This document shows, one piece after another, positions 1 through 6,880 of a stretch of DNA of 16,233 nucleotides. Under the pieces are notes generated by a model. The model saw only the letters and a list, made by a program, of their open reading frames with translations, did not search any database and was not told the origin of the DNA. The stretch is from contig CAMPIZ010000006.1 in assembly GCA_946886675.1 (NCBI GenBank), forward strand, positions 1 through 16,233, in the 5' to 3' direction. The stretch is from an uncultured Flavobacterium sp. (GTDB lineage Bacteria; Bacteroidota; Bacteroidia; Flavobacteriales; Flavobacteriaceae). Position 1 is the first letter of the stretch. Every line of letters starts with the position of its first letter. The position numbers were made by a program, and so were the translations under genes.

Positions 1-443
1 CTATAGCACTTATTTTATTTTCTGCATTAACATGCTGGATGGCACTTTCTTTTTTTGATTATATTAATACCAATAACGGGTATTTTACCTCTTTGGGCAG
101 AGGCTTCAAAATGCTTACAAACAAATTTTGGCATTATTCAGGCGTAACACTGATTTTTATAATAATAGTTTATGTAATTAATTTTATAGTAACGCTTATT
201 CCATCATTAATAGGCACTTTTACAATGCTCTCTGAAACCACAATAGAATCATCCTCAGCTTCCGGTTTTTCTTTTGCTCAAATAATGTCTATAATAAGCA
301 TGGTATTATCTGTAGTTGTAAGCTATTTTTTAACTAACCTTACATTGGTTAACCAGGGAATTATTTATTATAGCCATATGGAAGAAGAAAATAATAATTC
401 ACTGCATTCTGACATTGATTTAATAGGTGCTGATAGTGAGTAA
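1..443 (+). CDS. Multi-pass membrane protein, 3' part (5' end outside window)
   Basis: The reading frame is open from base 3 with no stop before the ATG at 39, so that ATG is probably internal and the gene begins left of the window. The visible part has about three hydrophobic segments: one at the window edge, a long one ending near the motif TLIPSLIGTF, and one around IMSIISMVLSVVVSYF. It ends in a short acidic, asparagine-rich tail that is probably cytoplasmic. I do not recognise a named family with certainty. The position is informative: it directly precedes a DUF4129-DUF4350-MoxR-DUF58 series, where Bacteroidota commonly carry multi-pass membrane proteins of this type. The stop overlaps the start of the next gene, suggesting translational coupling. 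An integral inner-membrane protein is a confident call; its specific role is unknown. Confidence 0.75.
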   Translation, partial: IALILFSALTCWMALSFFDYINTNNGYFTSLGRGFKMLTNKFWHYSGVTLIFIIIVYVINFIVTLIPSLIGTFTMLSETTIESSSASGFSFAQIMSIISMVLSVVVSYFLTNLTLVNQGIIYYSHMEEENNNSLHSDIDLIGADSE

Positions 444-1221
444 ATATTTATACTATATTCTACTGTTTTGCTGCTCATTTCTGGCTTATGCACAGGGTGG
501 GACTGAATTTTTTTTGGAAAAAGATACAATTTTTCAGCAGGACACCTTGAAAGCAGAACAAATACCGGCTGTAAATTTTAAAACTGCAGACACGGTTTCT
601 TATAACCAAAAAGATTTTGAAAAAGGCTATCAGAAAAAATACAGTGATTCAGAATTTATTTATAAAGTAAAATCGAAGCCAGATACACAATGGGACAGAT
701 TTTTAAAATGGCTGGGTAATTTTTTAAGGGAGCTGTTTTCTTTTGGAAACAAAACAAGTAATGCTTCCTGGTTTGTGATTATTGTAAGAATATTGCTTTT
801 TGCAATAGTGGGCTATGTAATTTATCTTATAGTAGCCTCACTTTTAGGGAAAGATAGTTTATGGCTGTTCAGGCGTTCACAGAAAAAAGTTTCTGTTGAC
901 GATATTATTGAACAGGACATAACACAAATGGATTTCAGGCAGCTTATTGAAAACACTAAAAAAGATGGTGATTACAGGCTTGCTGTAAGATATTATTATC
1001 TGTGGCTGCTTAAAACACTTACCTATAGGGAAATAATTAAATGGCATCCTGATAAAACTAACACAGATTACCTTTATGAAATAAAAGACAGTACACTGCG
1101 AAAAGATTTTGAGTACCTTTCTTATGTTTATGATTATAGTTGGTATGGAGATTTCCACATAGATAACGAAGCCTACATCAAAGCAGAAAAAGCGTTTCAG
1201 AAAACTTTAAATACGTTATAA
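436..1221 (+). CDS. DUF4129 domain membrane protein
   Basis: A protein of about 261 residues. I chose the GTG at 436 because it gives a compact signal peptide (MSKYLYY, a hydrophobic core, then AYAQ). The in-frame GTG at 427 would add three residues; both overlap the upstream gene's stop. After an exported segment of about 85 residues comes one clear transmembrane helix at about residues 112-134 (starting WFVIIVRILLF). The cytoplasmic C-terminal part carries the DUF4129 signature: an RYYYLWLLKTL helix, then IIKWHPDKTN and DYLYEI. DUF4129 is also found at the C-terminus of some transglutaminase-like membrane proteins; here it stands alone. Its function is not established. It lies one base before the DUF4350 gene and upstream of MoxR and DUF58, so it probably belongs to a membrane complex with them. 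Confidence 0.85.
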   Translation: MSKYLYYILLFCCSFLAYAQGGTEFFLEKDTIFQQDTLKAEQIPAVNFKTADTVSYNQKDFEKGYQKKYSDSEFIYKVKSKPDTQWDRFLKWLGNFLRELFSFGNKTSNASWFVIIVRILLFAIVGYVIYLIVASLLGKDSLWLFRRSQKKVSVDDIIEQDITQMDFRQLIENTKKDGDYRLAVRYYYLWLLKTLTYREIIKWHPDKTNTDYLYEIKDSTLRKDFEYLSYVYDYSWYGDFHIDNEAYIKAEKAFQKTLNTL

Positions 1222-1222
1222 G

Positions 1223-2413
1223 ATGAACAGGAAAGTCACAATCTACATCATATTTCTTGGTCTTATTATAGCGTTGATAATTGTAGCTGAATCTATAAGG
1301 CCAAAGCCAATAGACTGGAGGCCCACCTATAAACTTTCAGACAAAATCCCTTTAGGGCTTTATGTAATGGACAAAGAGTCAGGAAAACTGTTTGGCGATA
1401 ATACAGTAAACAAATTCAGCATAACGCCTTATGAGTATTTTGAGCCACTATATGATTATGACAATTCAAAATACGGGGCAAAAGGTACTTTTATTAATAT
1501 TGACGAAGAAAATCGTATTGATGAGGAGTCGCTAAAAGAACTAATGTATTTTGCAGAGCATGGAAACACAATTTTTTTGAGTATGAAAAAATTGCCGCAA
1601 ACCCTGTTAGATACTTTAAATATTACGGCTTCCACTAGTTTTTATTATCGTGATTCTATTTTGTTATCATTTAATACTAACAGGCTTAAAGACAGGAAAC
1701 AATATTTTTCTGAAGGGATTAACTTTTACCATTTTGATTCCTTAGCTCCTAACAGCTCTGTTTTAGGTTATCAGGAAATAGACACCTTAAAAGAAGCTAA
1801 TTTTGTAAAGGTACCCTTTGGTGCCGGTAATTTTATACTACATACACAGCCAGCCGTATTTTCTAATTTCCATTTGCTTGCTGCTGATCATTATAAATAT
1901 ACCGAAGGTGTTATTTCTTATCTGCCAGAAGGAAATATTTACTGGCATGCAAAAAGTTATGATGGCGAAGGTATCGAAGGTTCTTCCTTAAGATATATTT
2001 TAAAACAGCCTGCACTCAAATGGGCATATTACCTTAGTTTGATAGGCTTTCTTATTTTTTTTATTTTTAATGCCCGCAGAAAGCAGCGGGTAGTGCCTGA
2101 AATACCTCCGGTTAAAAACACAACGGTAGACTTTACCAAGACCATAGGTAATCTATATTTTCAGGAGAAAGACCATCATACCATTATTGAGAAAAAGATA
2201 ATTTATTTCCTCGAGCATATAAGGACCGTTTACCTTATAGACACTTACTCCCTTGATGATGAGTTTATTGATAAACTACACCAAAAAACCGGCAAATCTA
2301 TTGAAGATATTGAAAAAACCGTAAGTTTGATAAAAAAACACCGACACAACTTCCAGAGTACTGAAGCTGATGTTGTAGAAGTAAATAAAGCAATCGAAAA
2401 CCTAAGATTATAA
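1223..2413 (+). CDS. DUF4350 domain membrane protein
   Basis: A 396-residue protein with an N-terminal membrane helix or uncleaved signal anchor (starting VTIYIIFLGLI). It is followed by the motif IRPKPIDWRPTYKLSDKIP, characteristic of Bacteroidota DUF4350 proteins. The large exported domain (about residues 30-260) resembles the GATase-like fold proposed for DUF4350. It includes a stretch (LKELMYFAEHGNTIFLSMKK) that fits a helix-strand unit of such a fold. A second membrane helix at about 265-284 (YYLSLIGFLIFFIFNARR) leads to a cytoplasmic tail of about 110 charged residues. The start is one base after the upstream stop, and the stop overlaps the MoxR start as TAATG. No enzymatic activity is known. 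I infer a partner of the MoxR/DUF58 pair. Confidence 0.85.
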   Translation: MNRKVTIYIIFLGLIIALIIVAESIRPKPIDWRPTYKLSDKIPLGLYVMDKESGKLFGDNTVNKFSITPYEYFEPLYDYDNSKYGAKGTFINIDEENRIDEESLKELMYFAEHGNTIFLSMKKLPQTLLDTLNITASTSFYYRDSILLSFNTNRLKDRKQYFSEGINFYHFDSLAPNSSVLGYQEIDTLKEANFVKVPFGAGNFILHTQPAVFSNFHLLAADHYKYTEGVISYLPEGNIYWHAKSYDGEGIEGSSLRYILKQPALKWAYYLSLIGFLIFFIFNARRKQRVVPEIPPVKNTTVDFTKTIGNLYFQEKDHHTIIEKKIIYFLEHIRTVYLIDTYSLDDEFIDKLHQKTGKSIEDIEKTVSLIKKHRHNFQSTEADVVEVNKAIENLRL

Positions 2414-3483
2414 TGGAATCATTCGAAAACAATAATGAACACACAAATCCGGAGAACAATACAAACCTTGAAAACCTTACCCCGGAAACACCTAATACCA
2501 CAGAAAGCGAAAACTTAAACTTTCAGTCAAGGCTGGATATGGCCCCGCTAAAAGATAGCCTGGCAGCTGTAAAACAGGAAATAAGCAATGTAATTGTAGG
2601 CCAGCAAAAAATGATAGATCAGCTTTTGGTTGCTATTCTTGCTAATGGCCATGTACTGCTTGAGGGGGTTCCTGGTGTAGCGAAAACAATCACTGCAAAA
2701 TTGCTTTCCAGGACATTGTCATTAGGCTTTAGCAGGATTCAGTTTACTCCTGACCTTATGCCTTCTGATATTTTAGGAACATCGGTTTTCGACCTTTCAA
2801 AATCAGAGTTTAATTTTAAAAAAGGCCCTGTTTTTTCTAACTTCATCCTTATTGACGAGATTAACAGGGCTCCGGCAAAAACCCAGGCTGCACTTTTTGA
2901 GGTTATGGAGGAAAGGCAGATTACCATAGAAGGGGAAACTCATGAAATGGAAGCTCCGTTTTTAGTAATTGCAACACAAAACCCTATTGAGCAGGAAGGT
3001 ACGTACCGCCTTCCGGAAGCACAGCTTGACCGTTTTCTCTTTAAGGTAAATATTGATTATCCTAAGCTTGAAGAGGAGATTTCTATACTGCAAAGAGAAA
3101 ATGCCCTGCAAAACAAAGAGAAGCTTCAGGACGTGCAAAAAGTACTTTCGCAGGCAGATATAATTAAATACCAGTCGATGGTAAAGCAAATTGTTATTGA
3201 GCCTCAGCTTATAGAGTACATTGCAAAGCTGGTTGCCAATACAAGGGAAAGCCCTTTCCTTTACCTTGGTGCTTCGCCACGTGCATCTATTGCAATACTT
3301 AATGCTGCTAAAGGCTATGCAGCATTGAGAGGAAGAGATTTTGTAACTCCGGAAGATATAAAAGATTCTGCAGTACCGGTTCTGCAGCACCGTGTAGTAG
3401 TATCGCCGGAGCGGGAAATGGAAGGGCTTACCAGCGCACAAATAATAAAACAGATAATAGACACTGTAGAAATTCCGCGTTAA
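2413..3483 (+). CDS. MoxR-family AAA+ ATPase
   Basis: A 356-residue soluble ATPase of the MoxR family, thought to act as chaperones that assemble or activate partner proteins, often with vWA domains. Visible motifs are Walker A GVPGVAKT (residues 85-92), Walker B FILIDE with D148-E149, and the sensor/MoxR signature ATQNPIEQEGTYRLPEAQLD. Near the C-terminus are the lid residues LGASPRAS. The first 40 or so residues are an unusual asparagine-, glutamate- and threonine-rich extension of low complexity, probably disordered. Start and stop both overlap their neighbours as TAATG, so this gene is coupled to DUF4350 upstream and DUF58 downstream. MoxR next to a DUF58 gene is the classic arrangement. 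The client and phenotype in this organism are unknown; the family call is very secure. Confidence 0.95.
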   Translation: MESFENNNEHTNPENNTNLENLTPETPNTTESENLNFQSRLDMAPLKDSLAAVKQEISNVIVGQQKMIDQLLVAILANGHVLLEGVPGVAKTITAKLLSRTLSLGFSRIQFTPDLMPSDILGTSVFDLSKSEFNFKKGPVFSNFILIDEINRAPAKTQAALFEVMEERQITIEGETHEMEAPFLVIATQNPIEQEGTYRLPEAQLDRFLFKVNIDYPKLEEEISILQRENALQNKEKLQDVQKVLSQADIIKYQSMVKQIVIEPQLIEYIAKLVANTRESPFLYLGASPRASIAILNAAKGYAALRGRDFVTPEDIKDSAVPVLQHRVVVSPEREMEGLTSAQIIKQIIDTVEIPR

Positions 3484-4811
3484 TGAAGTGGCTTAAGCAA
3501 ATATATCTTAACAATTTCTTTTTTTATGTTTTTGCAGGCATTGTAACATGCTTTGTGCTGTCATACTTTTTTCCTGCACTTTACAATGCTTCGTGGCTGC
3601 TGCTGTATATATTTCTGGTTTTTATAGTTATAGATTTCCTGTTGCTTTTCAGTAACAGCAGGTTTACAGCATCGAGAATAACACCTGAGAAACTTTCCAA
3701 CGGGGATGAAAACCCTGTAACCATAAAAATGGAAAGCGGCTATTCTTTCCCTGTAAGCATCAAAGTTATTGATGAAATACCTTTTCAGTTTCAGGAAAGA
3801 AATTTTAGCGTAATACGAAGAATTAGTGCAGGTAAACCCGATGCATTTGAGTATAAGCTAAGGCCTGTAGACAGAGGTGAATATTATTTTGGTAAACTTA
3901 ATCTCTATGTTTCCTCTCCGCTTCATCTTGTATGCCGGCGGTTTACTTTTGATGAGGGGCAAATGGTGCCCACATACCCATCTTTCATACAGCTTAAAAA
4001 GTATGATTTAATGGCTTTTTCTAATAAGCTTTATCAGTATGGCTTAAAAAAGATAAGAAGGCTTGGCCATACTATGGAGTTTGAGCAGATAAAAGAGTAT
4101 GTATCTGGTGATGATCTACGCACCATAAACTGGAAAGCCACGGCAAAAAAGAATCAGCTGATGGTAAACCAGTTTCAGGACGAAAAGTCGCAAAATGTGT
4201 ATATGGTTATAGACAAAGGCCGGGTAATGAAAATGCCCTTTGAGGGCCTTAGCCTGTTAGACTATGCTATAAACTCTACCCTTGTGCTCTCTAATGTTAT
4301 TCTTAAAAAACAGGATAAAGCGGGTATGTTTACTTTTTCTAAAAAAGTGGAGAACCGTGTCCCGGCAGAAAGGCGTTCAGGGCAGATGACAAAAATACTG
4401 GAAAGCCTGTATAATGTTAGCACAGACTTTTTTGAAAGTGATTATGGGAGGCTATATGCCGATATAAAAAAGAATATTACACAAAGAAGCTTATTACTGC
4501 TTTATACCAATTTTGAAACACTGGACGGACTCAACAGGCAGCTTCCCTACCTTAAAGGCATGGCAAAAAGCCACTTGCTGGTAGTTGTATTTTTTGAGAA
4601 TACCGAGCTTGATGAGTTTATTCATAAAAAAGCAGGCAGTGTACAGGAAGTTTATGACAAGGTTATAGCTGAAAAATTTGCATTTGAAAAGCGCCTTATT
4701 GTAAATGAACTGAAAAAATATGGTATACACTCTGTACTTACAAAACCTGAAAATCTTACCATAGAGAGCATAAACAAATACCTGGAAATTAAGGCACGTG
4801 GAATGCTTTAA
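3483..4811 (+). CDS. DUF58 (vWA-like) membrane protein
   Basis: A 442-residue protein. Two N-terminal hydrophobic segments (about residues 10-28 and 33-54) anchor it in the inner membrane. The central DUF58 signature is clear: GDDLRTINWKATAKKNQLMV, followed by a vWA-type strand VYMVIDKGR. The metal-binding DxSxS of classical vWA domains is not present: the position reads D244-K-G-R. The protein is therefore unlikely to bind a metal in the usual way. The start overlaps the MoxR stop (TAATG). DUF58 proteins are the presumed clients or membrane receptors of the neighbouring MoxR ATPase. Some MoxR/vWA operons (the Bacteroides bat operon is an example) affect envelope stability and stress tolerance. 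No batA/batB-type vWA genes are visible here. This is the last gene of the operon. Confidence 0.93.
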   Translation: MKWLKQIYLNNFFFYVFAGIVTCFVLSYFFPALYNASWLLLYIFLVFIVIDFLLLFSNSRFTASRITPEKLSNGDENPVTIKMESGYSFPVSIKVIDEIPFQFQERNFSVIRRISAGKPDAFEYKLRPVDRGEYYFGKLNLYVSSPLHLVCRRFTFDEGQMVPTYPSFIQLKKYDLMAFSNKLYQYGLKKIRRLGHTMEFEQIKEYVSGDDLRTINWKATAKKNQLMVNQFQDEKSQNVYMVIDKGRVMKMPFEGLSLLDYAINSTLVLSNVILKKQDKAGMFTFSKKVENRVPAERRSGQMTKILESLYNVSTDFFESDYGRLYADIKKNITQRSLLLLYTNFETLDGLNRQLPYLKGMAKSHLLVVVFFENTELDEFIHKKAGSVQEVYDKVIAEKFAFEKRLIVNELKKYGIHSVLTKPENLTIESINKYLEIKARGML

Positions 4812-4847
4812 TATCCAAATGACAGTACGATAAGTACTATCATTATA

Positions 4848-4855
4848 TAACTTTA
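4848..4855 (+). promoter_or_regulatory. Possible -7 box upstream of the RNA methyltransferase gene
   Basis: TAACTTTA matches seven of eight positions of the Bacteroidota -7 box TAnnTTTG. It lies only four bases before the ATG at 4860, which would make the transcript nearly or fully leaderless. No TTG box is visible 17-23 bases upstream. This is weak evidence; transcription may simply continue from the upstream operon. Confidence 0.2.
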
Positions 4856-4859
4856 CGGA

Positions 4860-5654
4860 ATGAAACAAATTACCAGTACACAAAACCCTTTTATAAAATC
4901 GCTTGTGCAGCTTCAGGAAAAACCGAAAGCCCGCAGGCAAAGCGGTACATTTCTTATAGAAGGACAACGCGAAATTATGCTGGCAGTAAAAGGTGGTTAT
5001 GAGCTTGAAACCGTACTTTTTGTTCCGGATATGATTGATGTTTCAGAAATTAAAAAACTGGCTGGTAATAATGCTGAACTTATAGAAATTAACCGTGAGG
5101 TATATCAAAAGCTTGCCTACCGTGATACCACCGAAGGTATTTTAGCAGTAGCCAAAACAAAATCATTATCACTGTCAGATTTACAGTTAAGCAGCCCCCC
5201 CCTGATACTCGTTGCCGAAGCTACAGAAAAACCAGGTAATTTAGGGGCATTACTCCGCACAGCAGATGCAGCAAACCTGGATGCAGTTATTATTGCCAAC
5301 CCTAAAAGCGATATGTATAATCCAAATATTGTACGCTCCAGTGTAGGTTGCCTGTTTACAAACCAAATTGCAACCGGTACAACTAAAGAAGTGATCGAGT
5401 TTCTTACCTCAAAAAATATAAATATATACTGCGCTACTTTACAGGACTCAACTTATTATCACACCCAGGATTACACTACTCCCACAGTACTTGTAGTAGG
5501 TACAGAAGCTACCGGACTTACACAGGAATGGAGGGATGCTTCTACTAAAAATATTATTATACCCATGCAGGGAGAAATAGATTCCATGAATGTTTCGGTT
5601 GCTGCAGCCATACTTATTTTTGAAGCAAAAAGGCAGCGCGGCTTCAGTAAGTAA
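4860..5654 (+). CDS. TrmH/SpoU-family RNA methyltransferase
   Basis: A 264-residue SAM-dependent 2'-O-methyltransferase of the SPOUT superfamily, acting on rRNA or tRNA. The N-terminal 100 residues form the substrate-binding domain (opening ITSTQNPFIKSLVQL, then GTFLIEGQRE). The catalytic domain shows the three SpoU motifs. Motif 1 is EKPGNLGALLRTADAAN, with N127 and R133; motif 2 is VVGTEATGL, with E216; motif 3 is IPMQGEIDSMNVSVAAAI, with N244 and S246. The C-terminal motifs form the trefoil-knot SAM site in this family. The domain order matches RlmB/TsnR-like enzymes, but the target nucleotide cannot be read from the sequence. A run of eight C residues (5195-5202) sits in the hinge between the two domains. 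Key residues are intact, so the gene should be functional. Confidence 0.93.
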   Translation: MKQITSTQNPFIKSLVQLQEKPKARRQSGTFLIEGQREIMLAVKGGYELETVLFVPDMIDVSEIKKLAGNNAELIEINREVYQKLAYRDTTEGILAVAKTKSLSLSDLQLSSPPLILVAEATEKPGNLGALLRTADAANLDAVIIANPKSDMYNPNIVRSSVGCLFTNQIATGTTKEVIEFLTSKNINIYCATLQDSTYYHTQDYTTPTVLVVGTEATGLTQEWRDASTKNIIIPMQGEIDSMNVSVAAAILIFEAKRQRGFSK

Positions 5655-5667
5655 TCAAAGCTTTCGG

Positions 5668-5675
5668 TATCTTTA
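5668..5675 (+). promoter_or_regulatory. Candidate -7 promoter box for the secreted protein gene
   Basis: TATCTTTA matches seven of eight positions of TAnnTTTG. It lies 19 bases before the ATG at 5695, a normal distance for a Bacteroidota promoter. No convincing TTG box is seen upstream. Confidence 0.3.
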
Positions 5676-5694
5676 AGTAACTAATAATTTTTGT

Positions 5695-6225
5695 ATGCAC
5701 CACAAACTTGCCTTTTTATTAATTTTTCTTTTTGCTTTACCTGCAGCAGCCCAAAAAAATGAAGGCATAAATTGGGAAGAGGCCTCCATTAGTGATAAGA
5801 TAAAACTATCCATATCGCTGGCTGACTTTGAGAACAGATATAAAAAGGCAGACAGTATAACCGATGGTTATACATATAGCTGTGCTGAAAAAACTGAAGT
5901 AGAAATAAAGCTTTATCACTACAAAGGAATAACTTTTGAGCTTAGGGATGGCTTACTGCATTTCCGAAGTATCGATTTTTCTGTTCGCAAGGCAATGTAT
6001 TTTGCTATTGAGGGCGACTGGTTTGATCACACTACAAGCCTTAAGAGTTTTCATCGTTCTTTTCCGGAACAAGCGCAATATGTTGAAGACTTTGAAGATG
6101 AGTATGGTGAAGAGTATCAGCAGGCCATAATTTTTCCACGTAATCTTTCTGAAGACTATGAATGGAATTTCAATTTTAAGAATGGCAAACTCCGGTCAAT
6201 AGAATTTATAGAGAATTGTAACTAA
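5695..6225 (+). CDS. Exported protein of unknown function
   Basis: A 176-residue protein that begins with a typical signal peptide: MHHK, a hydrophobic core rich in L and F, then ALPAAAQ, with likely cleavage just before or after that Q. The mature part of about 155 residues has no membrane segment. It is rich in aromatic and acidic residues, with a notably acidic stretch near EDFEDEYGEEY. It contains one internal cysteine (in YSCAEKTEVE) and one near the C-terminus (ENCN), which could form a disulfide in the periplasm. The pattern of short alternating strands (for example GITFELRDGLLHFRSIDF and WNFNFKNGKLRSIEFI) suggests a beta-rich fold. I do not recognise the family. Its stop overlaps the start of the cupin gene as TAATG, implying co-translation with that gene. 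Confidence 0.75.
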   Translation: MHHKLAFLLIFLFALPAAAQKNEGINWEEASISDKIKLSISLADFENRYKKADSITDGYTYSCAEKTEVEIKLYHYKGITFELRDGLLHFRSIDFSVRKAMYFAIEGDWFDHTTSLKSFHRSFPEQAQYVEDFEDEYGEEYQQAIIFPRNLSEDYEWNFNFKNGKLRSIEFIENCN

Positions 6226-6781
6226 TGCCTGTACCCAAAACCTACCACAACCCTATAAATGGTGAATATACCAAAATACTGGAAAGTGCAGCCGAAACTG
6301 AGGTCGAATATACGCTTCTTGAAGTGTCCCTGAAGCCCGGAGGCGGTAATCCAATTCATTATCATAAAAAATTTACCGAAGAGTTTTTTGCCGTAAAAGG
6401 GACTTTGGGACTTTGGGACTTTGGAATAAAGACAAAAACATTTACCTTAAACCGGGTGAAAGCAGACTTGTGCCTATAGGGGTTGCCCACCGCTTTTTTA
6501 ATGATACTAATGAAGACATTATATTCAGGATTATACTTAGAAAAGGACAGCCGGGATTTGAGAACTTTATAAAATCGCTGTTTGGCTTGGTTAATGATGG
6601 CAAAACCACTGCAAAACAAACACCACTAAACCCATTTTATGCTGCCGTACTTTTAAAATGGGGCGATACACATTTAAAAAATCCTTTTTTTTACCTGCTT
6701 ACACCTTTTGCGGGAATGGCATATTTTTTGGCAAAATTATTTAAGGCGGATATAAAACTTAAAGATAAATATTGCCGTTAA
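6225..6781 (+). pseudogene. Cupin-domain protein, frameshifted by an 8-bp repeat expansion
   Basis: Two overlapping frames encode the halves of one single-domain cupin. The first (6225-6479) carries cupin motif 1, ending HYHKKFTEEFFAVKG. The second continues to 6781 and carries motif 2, GESRLVPIGVAHRFFN, which fits the consensus G(X)5PXG(X)2H(X)3N exactly. The break lies in three tandem copies of GGGACTTT (6399-6422). With one 8-bp unit removed, the frame reads KGTLGLWNKDKNIYLKPGES without interruption and gives 182 residues. As it stands, translation yields an 84-residue product lacking the motif-2 histidine, so metal binding should be lost. The downstream half has only a TTG as a possible restart. 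The start overlaps the previous stop (TAATG). The C-terminus has a hydrophobic segment (FYLLTPFAGMAYFLAKLF). The substrate is unknown; a small-molecule-binding or enzymatic cupin is likely. Confidence 0.85.
6399..6424 (+). repeat. Tandem repeat (GGGACTTT)x3 plus GG
   Basis: Three perfect head-to-tail copies of an 8-bp unit (6399-6406, 6407-6414, 6415-6422), followed by a partial GG. The unit length is not a multiple of three, so each gain or loss changes the frame of the surrounding cupin gene. Two copies restore the full-length frame; three disrupt it. Confidence 0.95.
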
Positions 6782-6831
6782 CAGGAGTTGTAAAAGGCTA
6801 TTACATTATAATGCCAGATGATAGGGTACTA

Positions 6832-6862
6832 TTGCAGATATTAATATATTTAGCTACTTTTA
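6832..6862 (+). promoter_or_regulatory. Candidate promoter of the rel/spoT gene
   Basis: TTG at 6832-6834 is followed after 20 bases by TACTTTTA (6855-6862). This fits the Flavobacterium pattern TTG-N17-23-TAnnTTTG with one mismatch in the -7 box. The ATG at 6881 is 18 bases further on, giving a 5' leader of about 10-14 bases. It makes rel/spoT transcription independent of the broken cupin gene. Confidence 0.5.
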
Positions 6863-6880
6863 GGTAATTGTAACAGGACT

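Noticed and set aside
2962..3441. Long minus-strand frame opposite the MoxR gene (and similar ones at 4494-4967 and 7409-7786)
   Set aside because: They lie wholly or mainly within well-conserved + strand genes, and their Cys/Tyr/Phe/Ile-rich composition is typical of antisense translation.
6399..6440. Programmed -1 ribosomal frameshifting in the cupin gene
   Set aside because: No X XXY YYZ slippery heptamer is found in the correct frame. Removing one 8-bp repeat gives a cleaner cupin sequence than a -1 slip, so a repeat expansion explains the break better.
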